A stretch of 64,000 nt of DNA from Aphidius gifuensis (lineage: Eukaryota > Arthropoda > Insecta > Hymenoptera > Braconidae), in assembly GCF_014905175.1 (NCBI RefSeq), contig NC_057791.1:6882001-6946000 (forward strand), given 5' to 3'. Both the position numbers and the translations under genes were made by a program. Shown one piece after another: positions 11,707-23,380 of the stretch (within the stretch, counting starts at the first letter, position 1; each line of letters opens with the position of its first letter). The notes under the pieces are model-generated. The model ran no database searches, had not been told where the DNA came from, and saw only the letters and a program-made list of their open reading frames with translations.

Positions 11707-11897
11707 GATGGGAAAGGAGAAAAGAAGGATATTTTTTTTTTTCATAATTGTAATAATAATAATATTAATAAGTTTCTTTTAAATAAAAAAAAATAATTGT
11801 AAAAATATATTTAATTGTGTGTTTTTTCTTTTTCCATTTTTGAAATTTAATTTATTTTTCCATTTTTGTTTTTTTGTTTTTTTGTTTTTTTTTTTTT

Positions 11898-11937
11898 TTG
11901 TTCATGCCACATAATCGTTTTCTGTTTTTTTATTTGT

Positions 11938-11968
<31 letters not shown>

Positions 11969-12112
11969 TATATTTGTTGAATTATTTATAGCTTCTCTAG
12001 GTTAGTTTTTTTTTTGTTTATGCCACATAATTGTTTTCTGCTTTTTTATTCGTTTATTGTTTATTTATTTATTTTTTTTTTTATTGAATTATTTATAGCT
12101 TCTCTAGGTTTG
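11898..12112. repeat. Tandem duplication of about 110 bp
   Basis: Two direct copies containing GCCACATAAT(C/T)GTTTTCTG, a TTTA microsatellite and GAATTATTTATAGCTTCTCT. No gene is seen in 11,707-12,215. Confidence 0.7.
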
Positions 12113-12215
12113 GGAATTAAGGGTAAAAATGAGAAGATTTTTTTTTGAATTTTCCTGTATTATTATTTTTTTTATTTATTTATTTCAACTGTATTCATTT
12201 GATTATATAATACAT

Positions 12216-12752
12216 TTATTTATTCCTTTCAAGACATCTTTCAAACTGATTAAGGGTTGTGTTTGCATTGCATGTAGTTGGACCTCTTTCATACTTTTCA
12301 ACTTCTTCAGGGTAAAGAGCTTGCAGGTCTTTAAAAGTTCCATCTCTAGTGATTGGTGTTAATTTAGCTTCATATTGACACTAAGCAATTTCTATAACAG
12401 AAAAAGAAAAAAACTGTTTTATTTATAAATAAAAAAAAAAAAAAATGTTGAAAACCTACAAAAAATTTTTTTTACCTCTCTTACTCTCTTCCAATTTTTC
12501 CAATAATTTTATATCTTCACGTATTGAAGAATTTTTTTGATTATACTGTAAAATGAATGGATAATTAAATATTTACATAAAATGAGCCATTATTATTATT
12601 TTTATTACTAATTATTGTTTATTAAAAAAAAGTTTCTTTATTACATAATGCACATAGTATTCACGTTGGTGTTTCCAAATCCAATCATGCACTCGGTTGT
12701 CTTCCTCAAGTTTTAGAAACTCAGCATACACTTTCCTCGTCTCGAAATGAAT
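12216..12752 (-). CDS. Exons of an unidentified spliced gene, possibly broken
   Basis: Minus-strand blocks: 12,752-12,645 (KVYAEFLKLEEDNRVHDWIW), 12,545-12,476 (SSIREDIKLLEKLEE) and 12,380-12,216 (LQALYPEEVEKYERGPTTC..., ending with TAA). Each has an AG acceptor; donors GTAATA and GTAAAA follow the first two. The first join is in frame (phase 0) and the second is not as I read it. The peptide is charged and helical. No family recognised. It lies between polB and TIR of Polinton remnant Z. Confidence 0.4.
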
Positions 12753-12867
12753 CTAAGAACACGTAGGCCTTCATTTTTCTTCTATAATTTGACTTCATTA
12801 ATATTTTTTTTTTTTTTTTAAATTTGCAACTTCACTCGCGAAACGATGAAAACGAAAAGAAAAAAAA

Positions 12868-12916
12868 AATGAAAATGAAAATGAAAATGAAAATGAAAAT
12901 GAAAATGAAAATGAAA
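12868..12916 (+). repeat. ATGAAA hexamer microsatellite
   Basis: About eight tandem GAAAAT units. The frame through it (MKMKMK...) is not a gene. Confidence 0.85.
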
Positions 12917-13159
12917 AAACTATTTCACAAATCAGCAAACCTTGCGGTGGGAATTGATATTAATTTTCACATGAAAGCAATACGTATGAGAAAAATAAAA
13001 ATAATATAAACATTTTTCATAATTAAACAATTTGCATTAAAACTCTATGTTTAAAAGTTCATGAAAAATTATATTATATATTTAGAAAAAAATTTTATCA
13101 ACTATTTAATTGTTAAATAAATAAATAAACAATTCTTCTTTTCAACAAATTTTCGAATT

Positions 13160-13469
13160 TTTCAGTATCACTCACCTTCTACTTCCAACATCCAATAAGA
13201 TTGAGCCGTGGTTTTGGGGATAGCGCGCTCGATATTAAATCCGAAGTCCGTGAGTTCAAATCTCCTTCGAAACACTTTTTTTTTTTCTCACAAATTTAAA
13301 AAAAAATAAAAATAAAAATGGCCGAAATTCGAAAAAACTCCTCACTCATATTCCCCTCTCACATTCTCTTCTCTTTCTTTCTACCCCAAATTTATTTAAA
13401 TACCACCCACCCATCCCACCCACAGTCTCGCGGTTTTCCGTGGTCCAGAACTCTTATAAGTACACTACT
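13160..13469. repeat. Terminal repeat of Polinton remnant Z
   Basis: Same orientation and order of motifs as Y's right TIR (GTATCACTCACC, GCCGTGGTTTTGGGGATAGC, TTCAAATCTCC, long T-run, CCACCCACC, CCAGAACTCTTATAAG, CTACT end), but only roughly 70% similar. By its orientation the element it ended lay to the left, with the polB fragment at 9.4-11.0 kb. The matching left end was not found. The tRNA-like module is clearest here: A-box-like TGGTTTTGGGGATAGC, then GAGTTCAAATCTCC as a T-arm. Confidence 0.7.
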
Positions 13470-13763
13470 TAGCAGCGTTGTATCTAGTTGAAACTTGCTC
13501 GTTTGAGCGTTAAGTTCTCTCGGTTCAAAATTATTCTTATTTAGATTGTTTCAATTTGTTAAGTTCTTTTAGTTTTTATTTTTACATAAAGGTGAGTGCG
13601 AGTAGTTTTATTCGTTACGAGTATCGAAATTCAATTTAAATTTATTGTCCAAATTTTTCAATTATTATTTTTTGAAGATGCACTGTTGATTTGTGTATTA
13701 TACATTTCTTTTAATAATTTTTTATCTCATGAGGTTAAAATTTTTTTATTTTCATAGTTATAA

Positions 13764-16700
13764 TTGTCGCAATGGATCAACTTTTACTACAGATGCAACT
13801 ACTTCGGTAGTGTATTAAGGCAACTTGAGAAGAATCCAAATAACACAGAAACTGCTGCTGCTATATGTCAAATTCAAGCCCATATTAAAGATCTTAATAA
13901 ATCATTGAGTACCCTTACAACATCTAGGAAAAAAATGACCTCTGCAACAGTTGCTTTGTTAACCTCATATAAATTAAAATTACAACATTTACAAAAAAGT
14001 GGTGGTACAATGCAAAATAAAATTTCCACATCATCATCACCAATTATAGATAATGTCATTCAAGCAGATTCTATTAATAAAAGAATAAGATGGACTGATT
14101 TAGAATCTGCATTTCAAAAGCGAATGACAACTGGAATGTTCGTTAATATAATACATAAAAATTTGAATTCGTTCTTTAAAGATGTGAAAATTCTGCTGAT
14201 TATTCGTTTACATAATTTATTGAAGGAAAAAAGTGCTATTAAACTCAACACAATTTTAGCATGTAATTTTGAAATCGTTAAAGAGGAAGAAATTATGATT
14301 GAAACGAAATATTTTACTGATGGATGCATAGGAATTCTACAATCAACAGATTTAGATGAAGTATTGACGAAAAATTTTGAAAAGTTAAAAAAGAAGAAAA
14401 AGAAATGGAGTGCTCAGGCTGGACCCTGCATGAAATCATGCATCTAGAAATAAATATAAATGACTATATACCTTTGCGTGGTGGTTTATCAACATTTATT
14501 GAAATGCCAACATGGATTAAAAGCACAAGATCAGTTGTAAATGTAAAAAATTATGATGACAATTATTGTTTTATTTAGAGTGTGTTAGCTGCAATCTACA
14601 AACTTGAAACAAATCCGCAAAGGGTTAGCTCATATGAAAAATATAAAAATAATTTAAATCTAGATGGAATAACATTCCCAATGTCATGGAGTAAAATTAA
14701 ACAATTTGAAAAGAATAATCATTTAAAAATAAATGTTTATGGTATTGATAATACGGATAATTTAGAAGCTGAATCTGAGGATGAAGAAGCTGATAATTTG
14801 AATAAGAACAATAAGAAAAAAAAACGTGAAGAGCGGATTGTTCCATATTATTTGTCTAATAATATTGAATCAAATTACAAAAATATCCATCTTTTGATTA
14901 TTGAAAAAAATGAAAAAAAAATTGATGGCTCACAAGATGAAGAAGCAGAAGAAGAAGATGAGTCTAATGCTGACGATTTTGATGAATACGACTTTAATAA
15001 TCCATTAAATGAAAAAAAACTGAGCGAATTTACAAATCATCACTTTGCTTGGATTAAAAATCTATCGAGACTTGTAAGTAAACAAATATCATTGTACAAT
15101 GGTAAAAATTTATTTGTGATAGTTGTTTATCATATTTCATTCACCGAAATCAATTGAAAATCATAAGTAACAATGTCTTGAAAAAAATCAATATGCAATG
15201 GTGATGCCTACCGAACAAAATAATATATTGAAATTTAAAAATTATAAATATCAGCTCAGAGTACCTTTTGTAGTGTATGCAGACCTTGAAAGTATATTAG
15301 AAAAAGTAACAGATACTTCTAACGATTTAATAAAAAAGAAATTTCAACAAAAACACATACCAAGTAGTATAGCTTATTACACTAAATGTAGTTACGATAA
15401 AAAACTTTCAACATTCAAATTAGAAAAATCTAAAAATTGCAACGCGTGGTTTATTAATGAACTTCAAGAGTTGGCACACAATGTTGATAATATATATGAT
15501 GATATTAAACTAATGAATCTAACTTTCGATGAACAATTAGAATGTCAATGCAAAATGTCATATTTGCACAAAAAAATTTACGCCAGACGATATCAAGGTT
15601 CGAGATCATTGTCACTTTACAGGAGCTTACCGAGGTGCTGCACATGTGGGGCAAGTAAATTTAATTATCTATCATTATTATTATTCAATAAGAAAAAAAA
15701 AAAGCAAATGAAAATTTTCAATTTTTTTTTTTTAATTTTACAGATGTAATCTCAATTATCAAGAGTCTTGCGCAATAGCTGTTGTTTTTCATGGTCTGAG
15801 TAATTATGATAGCCACTTTTTAATTAAACAGTTAAAAAAACAATTTCCAGGAACGATTGACTTATTAGCACTTAATAAAGAGAGCTATATAAGTTTCACT
15901 AAACATGTAAAAAGTACTAGAATTAGATTCCGTTTTATAGATTCATATAAATTTATGGCAAGCTCAATTAGCACGCTAGCAAATGAATTAGAAGATAAAG
16001 ATAAAAGTATCAGTCTTAGTTTTTGCAACAATCTAGAAGAATTTAAATTGATTACTAAAAAAGGATTATTCCCATATGACTACATTGATTCTTGGGAAAA
16101 ATTCAATGAACAACAATTACCTTCAAAACTTGATTTTTATTCACAATTATATGAGGAACATATAACTGAAATTGATTATAATCATGCTTGCAATGTTTGG
16201 GAAAAATTTCATATAAAAAATTTAGGCGAGTACTCAGACTTATATCTGCGTACTGATGTTCTTTTGTTGGCTGATATTTTTGACAATTTTAGATATTTTT
16301 GTTTAAAAACGTATGAGTTAGATCCAGCTCACTATTTTACATTGCCGGGATTAAGCTTTAACGCTATGTTGAAATTCACAGAAATTGAATTAGAATTGAT
16401 AACTGATGCTGATAAATTATTGTTTATTGAAGGAGGTATTAGAGGAGGTTTATCACAATGTTCACATCGCCATGTTATCGCAAATAATAAATATATAAGC
16501 GAATATAATCCGAACATTGAAGATTCTTATTTAATGTATTTTGATGTAAATAATTTATATGGATTTGCAATGGCTTCTACTCTACCAGTAAGTGATTTTC
16601 AGTGGGAAGAAAATTTTGATATACGTATGTAAATAAATTAAATTCAATCGAAGATAACTCAGAGTGGGGCTACATACTTGAGGTTGATTTAGATTATCCA

Positions 16701-17793
16701 ATTAATTTACATAATGAACACAAAGACTTACCATTAGCGCCAGAACGTCGAATACCACCTCTATCAACAAGTAAATGTCCAAAATTATTAGCAACGCTTT
16801 ACAATAGAGAAAAATATATCATTCATTATAAAAATTTAAAACAATATGTATCTCTAGGAATGAAAATTAGAAAATTATATAGAGTTTTGAAGTTTAAACA
16901 ACGAGCATGGTTGAAACCTTATATTGATTTGAATACGGAATTGCGAACTAAGGCAACATCACTTTTTGCTAAAAATCTTTTTAAATCATTAATAAATATA
17001 TCTTTCGGAAAAATGTTGGAATCAACTCGTTCGCAAAGAATAATAAAATTAGTTTCTAGATATGGAGTACGTGGTGGAGCAAGAGCTCTAATATCAAAGC
17101 CCAATTTTCACAGTGCACTAATCATAGATGATTGAGTTATTATTGAGATGAAACGTCTTAGTATTCTTTTTAATAAACCAATATATGGAGGTTTTTGTAT
17201 TTTAGATATTTCAAAAACAGTTATTTATGATTTTTATTACAATTATATTAAAAAAATATTTCAAGATAAAGTTAAATTTGTATATATGGATACTGATAGT
17301 GCAATTTTACACATTTTTACATCTAATATTTATGAATTTATTCGCAAAGAATGTGATAATTTCGATACGTCTGATTATCCATTTGATAACCGCTATAATA
17401 TTCCTCAAAAAAATAAAAAAGTGCCAGGTATAATGAAAGATGAATATAATGGGAAAATTATGAAGGAATTTATTAGTTTGCGTTCAAAAGCATACTCATT
17501 TTTAGTTGAAAATGAATCGTGCAATAATAATGTGAAACTTCATAAAAAAGCTAAAGGGGTAAAAAAGTCACCAATGAAAACAATTACGTTTGAAGATTAT
17601 AAAAAAATGGAAATTGGAAAATCATGCAAAAATATCTAGAAAACAAAATTTAATAAGGTCAGAAAAGCATCAAGTTTATACAATTACTACAGAGAAAATC
17701 GCTTTAAGCTGGGACGATGATAAACGAGAACCCATTGAGAATAAAAATTATACATTGCCTTGGGGCTATGCACAAGAGCTTAGAGATATATAA
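13764..17793 (+). pseudogene. polB: Protein-primed type B DNA polymerase of Polinton Y
   Basis: All parts of a Polinton polB can be followed with interruptions: N-terminal region (13,764-14,450; a related N-terminus is at 21,410 in X), a TAG where Trp is expected near 14,577, the HFAWIKNLSRLV segment (15,047), exonuclease ExoI VVYADLESIL (15,261), an intron (15,651-15,743), ExoII NYDSHFLIKQL (15,806), palm motif A YFDVNNLYG (16,539), motif B-like NISFGKM (16,995) and motif C YMDTDS (17,281). Frame breaks lie near 15,110-15,200, 15,580, 16,630, 17,137 and 17,610. The enzyme would copy the element with protein priming; this copy is dead. Confidence 0.93.
15651..15743 (+). other. GC-AG intron in Y polB
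   Basis: The frame ...GCT GCA CAT GTG GG ends before GCAAGT and resumes after TTTTACAG with A-TGT-AAT. It is in frame only with a GC donor, phase 2, at the same codon as the GT-AG intron of Z's polB. Confidence 0.65.
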
Positions 17794-17882
17794 ATTATTA
17801 ATATTGTAATTTTATGTAACTCTTTTTAATAAAACAACCATGGAAAAAAAATTATTCTTTATTTATTCATTTATTGATATGT

Positions 17883-18827
17883 TTACAAAGCTGTTTTCTC
17901 TATCCATTGATTGTGTGATGCATCAAAACCAAGATATTTTACATACATTTTATTTCCTTTTTTTTTCAACACTTTTTCAATTAAATATATATCTTTGTGT
18001 CGTACTTTTTGTAGTTTAGCTTCATAAAAACATCCTTGAATTGGGTTATGTTGATAGTCCTCCAGCATATATGTAACTGGTAATGTTTTATTAATTTTCT
18101 TAATCGTGAAAATTTCAGTTGTCCAATTAGGTTTGTAACTTTTTTCGAACAATTGTTTGTATTTGCTTATTCAAACACTATCATGTAATTTAAATTTGAG
18201 TTTTTTATTATCATAATTAAATTTTTTAAATACAGTATTTTTTAAGATTTTTTCATTTTCACCAACAACTTCCACAGGTGCCATTTTAATTGTTCGATGT
18301 TTTGTTTTATTATATTGATCAATTAATTTTGATAATATTTTGATCCATTTGTAGTTGCCTTGGAGGCTAAATTCAAAAAATAATTTGTTTTTAATTGTTC
18401 GATTGAATCTCTCAACAATGCCTGCCTTAATTTTCGAAAACGTAGAATACATATGCACATCATACTTTTTTAACATTGATTTGAAATTTGAATTATAAAA
18501 TTCCGTACCTTCATTAACATGAAGATTTTAACAAACACGACCTTTTTTAAAAATTGATTCCATTGCAGCTGATACTTCCTTTCCAGTTTTTGTTTTGAGC
18601 GCAGCAGCCCAACTGAATTTTGAAAAATTATCAATCACTGTTAAAATATATTTGTATCCCGAATTAATGTTTGAATATTCAATCATATCAATAAGATCCG
18701 CTTGCCATGACTCATCTTTGTCACGAATATCAACTTTTCTTCTTAAAAAATTTTTCCTTGCTGGTGCGTGCAGTTCTCGCACAATATCTTTTTTAAATTT
18801 ACTCATCTTCTTTTGATAGTTGTACAA
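17883..18827 (-). pseudogene. Retroviral-type integrase of Polinton Y, inactive
   Basis: Two frames (18,827-18,528, and 18,476 to 17,883 with a break near 18,160) cover a DDE integrase with C-terminal chromodomain. First catalytic Asp is in SWQADLIDM, Glu in AGIVERFNRT; the chromodomain reads KMYVKYLGFDASHNQWIE. The second catalytic Asp is replaced: HVNEGTEFYN here against HVDQGKEFYN in X. A stop follows KKGRVC. It lies directly downstream of the split conserved gene, as in X, and tail to tail with polB. Confidence 0.9.
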
Positions 18828-18857
18828 CGACTGAGATTTTCATTTTTTTCTCAAATA

Positions 18858-19041
18858 TTAATATATAATATTTGCCTCTCTTAAGTCTTCAATAATTGAC
18901 ATTATTTTATTATTATGACTCCCATTACCAGCTGTTTGTGAAGCGATAAGTAAGCGTAATCGTTCAACGAGCTCATTGCCATCGTCCCAATAAATATAAT
19001 TAACGTTTGATTTATTTTTCTTTTGAAGAGACATTGTTGTT
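18858..19041 (-). pseudogene. 3' part of Y's conserved Polinton gene, split by X
   Basis: Encodes the C-terminus YIYWDDGNELVERLRLLIAS...IIEDLREA, a strong match to the C-terminus of X's gene at 31,965-33,023. The 5' part is at 36,044-36,567, across X. Taking out X and one GTTGTT copy keeps the frame open through the junction. Function unknown; the gene usually precedes integrase in insect Polintons. Confidence 0.9.
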
Positions 19042-19275
19042 AGTAGTGTCTCTACCAGAGTTGTAGATACGCGGGTGGTAAGGGAAAAGGTAGATCGGAG
19101 AGGACAGGGGACTGCAACCTGATCGGTAAAACAGGGATGGTAAAATAGTATAATTGATTTTTATTATCAGTCGGTATAGAAGAATTTTATGTTGTATCTG
19201 TATATTATAAATTAAAAAAAAAAATTTCCGAGCTGGATTCGAACCAGCGACCTATGAACAAATATATATATATAT
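19042..19275. repeat. Left TIR of X
   Basis: Reverse complement of 35,803-36,037 with about two differences. It ends inward in a TA/TG microsatellite directly after the tRNA-like piece. Confidence 0.95.
19225..19255 (-). other. tRNA-Tyr-like 3' fragment in TIR
   Basis: On the minus strand: AGGTC, then the T-arm GCTGGTTCGAATCCAGC (perfect 5-bp stem, 7-base loop), then TCGGAAA and a T-run. Insect tRNA-Tyr has AGGTCGCTGGTTC... followed by CTCG. No D-arm, anticodon arm or A box is present, so it is not a tRNA gene. Confidence 0.7.
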
Positions 19276-19922
19276 ATGTATATATATATGTATATTATAT
19301 ATATGTATATTAAATAATAAAATATTTATATATTTATGTAGGTAAATATATATGTTCATAATATTTTGAATGTATATTCTCATTATATATGTATATATAC
19401 ACGCACAACATATGCATATCGAATGTAAACAACGCGATCTCTTTTCGACAGAGTTCAAGTCAGAGAGATATAATAAAAACGGCAACACCGCAGGCTTGCA
19501 TGTATAACGACGCTGAATATAAAAAATAATGAATTAATTAAATATATAAAATAATAAATGATGGAACACTCAGTGGTCAGTACGCAAAGATCAGCACAAA
19601 GAGGATACGAGAAGAAGGAGAACGATGCGTCGAGATCATCAAAAGCGGGGAAGTGGTATCTATAGGACGTCAGTAAATAATTTTAAAAAAATAAAATATT
19701 ATAAATAATAAAATAACAAATCGTTTTTTTTTATTTTATTTTTATTTTATACAATGAGTAAATTCCTCAATGATAGAATTTTTTTTTTTAATTTTTATTT
19801 TATACAATCAGTAAATTCCTCAATGATAGGATTATTATATTTGAAACATGATCCTTGACCTTCAATATTTATTTAATATATATTTTTTTTTATCCTGATT
19901 GTTATAAAATATTAACTTTTTA

Positions 19923-20908
19923 TTATTCTTTAACAATAATAATATCATCATCATGTTGTGTACTTGACACTCCATCATTTTCGGTGTCAGATCCTTGATC
20001 AGCCGCAACATGTTCTGGCTCCTCATCCGATACGTACTCAACATTACAAAGTTCTGTAACATGGGTACACATAATATATTATTATTATATATTTTTTATT
20101 TAAAAAAAAAAAAAAAAAAAAACAAAAAAATTTTTTACTTGTGAGCAGTTATAATTGTGCCATATCTATCATCGGGGACCAATGTATAGCTCACTAGAAA
20201 GAAAGTTGTTGATTAATTTGCACATATTTTTTACTTGAAAAATCGAAATAAGAAGTAAAAGTCACAAATTATTACCTGCCATGTGTTGTAATAATATGTT
20301 ATCTTCCATTTCATCCATAGCCAAGTCGTTTTCATCTTCCATATTAGCATTGACATTATCATCCTCTTCTGGTGTATAGTTCACTAATAATAAAAATTAT
20401 ATCAGTAAAAAACTTCAATAGGTTTTTTTTTTTTTTTTTTTTCCAAAAAAATAAATAAATAAATAAACATAACTAAAAAAGAAAAAAACATACCAATTTT
20501 GAATCTAGGTTTTGCATCCAAATCATCATCGTAAAACATTATAAACCCAGCTAATGTGGGAAATAATTTTGAAGCACGTTATAAACCGAAGATGGCTTCA
20601 ATATGATATTGAATCTGATAAATAAGTTTGATTATTATTATTAAATTATTGAATTTAATTTTTAAAATAATTTATCCATCAATAAAAACTAACCAAAATT
20701 AAATTTCGTTTACGTAATACTACTGGAACATCTCGATTAGTTCGTTGTCTGTATCGACACCACATCTCCGTTCCAGATAAACTCCGAAGAGCTTCTCGAT
20801 GAGGTTTCAACTTTAAAAAATTAAAACAAAATAAAAATTTTACCAAAAAAATTTAATATAATATTTAAAAATAATAATTACCAGAGGTTTTAATGTGTCC
20901 ATATCCAT
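19923..20908 (-). pseudogene. Six-exon gene of X, decayed
   Basis: Minus-strand exons: 20,908-20,882 (starts MDMDTLKPL), 20,810-20,694 (WCRYRQRTNRDVPVVLRKRN), 20,614-20,494 (IQYHIEAIFGL, a TAA, then FYDDDLDAKPRFK), 20,383-20,276 (NANMEDENDLAMDEMEDN), 20,193-20,139 and 20,053-19,923 (EPEHVAADQGSDTENDG, ends IIIVKE and TAA). Every boundary has AG and GT. Phases agree except at the last join, and exon three has one stop, so this copy is probably dead. The product would have a basic N-terminal half and an acidic C-terminal half. No family recognised. It sits between TIR and polB and is divergent from polB. Confidence 0.55.
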
Positions 20909-21338
20909 ATTTATAAACACTTATTAATTCACAACGGAAATATAATAAAAATGAAGCAACGTATTGCTTGAATGTTAATCCCGACTAAACTGATATGTCG
21001 TCCAGGTAAAATATATTCAAACATGATAAAAAAAATGCAGAGTAATTAGAAAAGTTTCATCTCTTTTTAATATACATATTTAAATGATGTTTTAAAGAAT
21101 ACATATTTTATGTTAGATCTACATCGAAACATGATCTGTTGTTGGGCAGCGGGCACGCGCGGTCATTCCAGCTGTATTGTTTCAATCATGTGCCAAGATT
21201 TATTTTTTACTGACGATGCGCTTTGTTTTTTCATTTCTTTTTTTTCTGTATATTTTAAATAGAAATTGATGAAATATTTTTTTCCCCTTTTTTTACTTTG
21301 AACAATAAATAAAAAAGGTATATTATTATTGAATGCAT

Positions 21339-21372
21339 TATAAATTCTGTCTGTTATCAGTCAGTGGTCAGT
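21339..21372 (+). promoter_or_regulatory. Putative promoter of X polB
   Basis: TATAAAT at 21,339-21,345 is followed about 20 bp later by initiator-like TCAGT motifs (21,357, 21,361 and 21,367), about 45-70 bp before the polB ATG. Insect core promoters often combine TATA with TCAGT. Confidence 0.4.
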
Positions 21373-21409
21373 TGATCTCGTGATAACTGGTTGACATACT
21401 ATATTAAAA

Positions 21410-21829
21410 ATGTATTCGGTCGAACGGTGTGAAAAGCTTATTAATATTTTAACTGCGGGATACAAATCAGCTGATACTGTTGAGAGCATTGATAGATGGA
21501 TAAAATGGGGTGAAGCAAATAAAAAATTATTAAATAAATTCTTACGAAATTCAGCCGAGTCAGTGGGTGTAAAAAAAAGAATACAATTAATTATAATTAG
21601 ACTTACAAGTATCATTGATAAGATTCATATGAGAAGAGAAAAAACTTTACATCATGGTGCTGGTATGAGCACAGAAAACGAACATGAACCGGTGTTAGGT
21701 AATAGAGTGAAATGGAGTGATTTGAATAATATTTTTAAAGGTAATATAATAACCGGAAGTATAACAAATCTCTATCATATTAAAATAGAGGATTTTTTAA
21801 GAGATTCTAAAACCTTGATTATCATTTGA
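21410..21829 (+). pseudogene. polB: Truncated polB N-terminus of X
   Basis: 139 codons (MYSVERCEKLINILTAGY...) ending at the copia junction. The segment RVKWSDLNNIFKGNIITG matches RIRWTDLESAFQKRMTTG near the start of Y's polB. Exonuclease and polymerase parts are absent; after the copia element the sequence resumes far downstream, so the rest of polB was deleted. Confidence 0.8.
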
Positions 21830-23380
21830 TAAATTCACTGTGTTGTAAACGTTGTCATTCGTAATCTCTTTGACCAACCTTGATAAATACATTGCTTCTT
21901 TTGTCGCTTGTGACAAAGCCACATATTCTGCTTCTGTTGACGAACTAGCTACCATTTTTTGCTTTTTAGTTTGCCAACTTATTGCACAATCTGATAACAA
22001 AAATATATATCCTGTATATGATTTTCTGTCTTGAAGACATTGACCCCAGTCAGCATCCACAAATCCCTCAAGTGATTTGTTTCCCTTTATATACTTTAAA
22101 CCAACATCTCTGGTTCCTTGTAGGTATCTTAATATTCTTTTAGCTGCTGACCAGTGTTGTGCATTGTTATTATTATTAAATTGACTCAAGAAGTTTACAG
22201 CAAACATAATATCTGGTCTGGTACCCACTGCCAGATACATGAGACTTCCAATTAATTCTTGATACTTATGTCCTTCATGTAACACTTGATTTTCTTGTAA
22301 TTTATTATCATCAAATTGTAGATTTTTTTCAATTGGTGTTTTAACAGGTTTACAATTTTCCATGTTAAATCTTTTCAACATGTCACTTATATATTTTGTT
22401 TGTGTTATTGTCATTACATCATTGTCTTGCTTTATTTCAAGACCAAGACAATAACTTGCTTTACCCAAATCTTTGATCTCAAAACAATTTTTCAACTTCA
22501 TTTTAATTTCATGTGTCCAACTTTCATCTGTGGATGATATCAATATATCATCTACATATACCACTACTAATAATAATTGTTTATTTCTCTTTGACATATA
22601 TAAACAGCTGTCATACTTTGACTGTACCATATTCAAGCTTGTTAACACACTATTTAACTTTTTGTACCATTGTCTACTGGCTTGTTTCAATCCATACAAA
22701 GCCTTGTTCAAGTGACATACTTGGTTACCATTTTTTAACTTGTTTAACATTTGTTTTGCTTGATGTGAACAATTATTATTTTCTTGTACAATCATTTTTA
22801 ATGATTCATGTATATATTCAGGTATTTCCATGTATATATTTTCTTCTAAATTAGCATTTAAAAACGCTGTATTCACGTCTATTTGGTGTACCTTCATGTC
22901 AAATTGTACTGACAGTGACAAGAACACTCTTACTGTGCTCAGCCTCACTACTGGTGCAAATGTATTGTTATAATCCAACCCTGGACGTTGTGAATAACCT
23001 TTAATTACAAGACGTGCTTTTCTTTTATTTATTTTACCTGACTCATCATATTTATTTTTTAATATTATTCTACTACCAATAACCTCTCTGTCATTTGGTC
23101 TAGTTACAATATTCCAGGTTTTATTGTTGAGCATTGCCTCAAATTCTTCTTTTATGGCAATCTTCCACTCATTTGTATCATCACCATTTAGTGCATCTTC
23201 AACTCGTACTTCACCAATACATGCTGACTCTTCTTCATAGTTTAACGTCTTTTGATGTTGAACATTTTGATATACTTTACGTGGTCTACCACGTCCACCA
23301 GTTCTAATTATCATTGGACGTCCTTTGCCTCTTGGTGTTACATTATCTTGTTCAAGATCTAAATTTATTATTTTGTTCAT
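21797..23380 (-). pseudogene. pol: Copia reverse transcriptase and RNase H
   Basis: Contains the copia RT sequence with NKARLVIKGYSQRPGLDY-type motif (KRKARLVIKGYSQRPGLDY), active site YVDDILI and RNase H segments DADWGQCLQDRKSYTGY and STEAEYVALS. The end is cut at the RNase H DNQ motif. The frame overlaps the integrase frame (23,352-25,157) by about 29 bp in another register, so gag-pol is frameshifted here. Confidence 0.92.

Noticed and set aside
12824..13009. Frame with MKMKMKM repeat
   Set aside because: Product of an ATGAAA hexamer array; no other protein features.
13441..13475. Pairing the Z terminus at 13,469 with the left end at 940 as one element
   Set aside because: The 940 TIR matches 39,287 far better and shares TTTGTT; the hexamer after 13,469 is TAGCAG.
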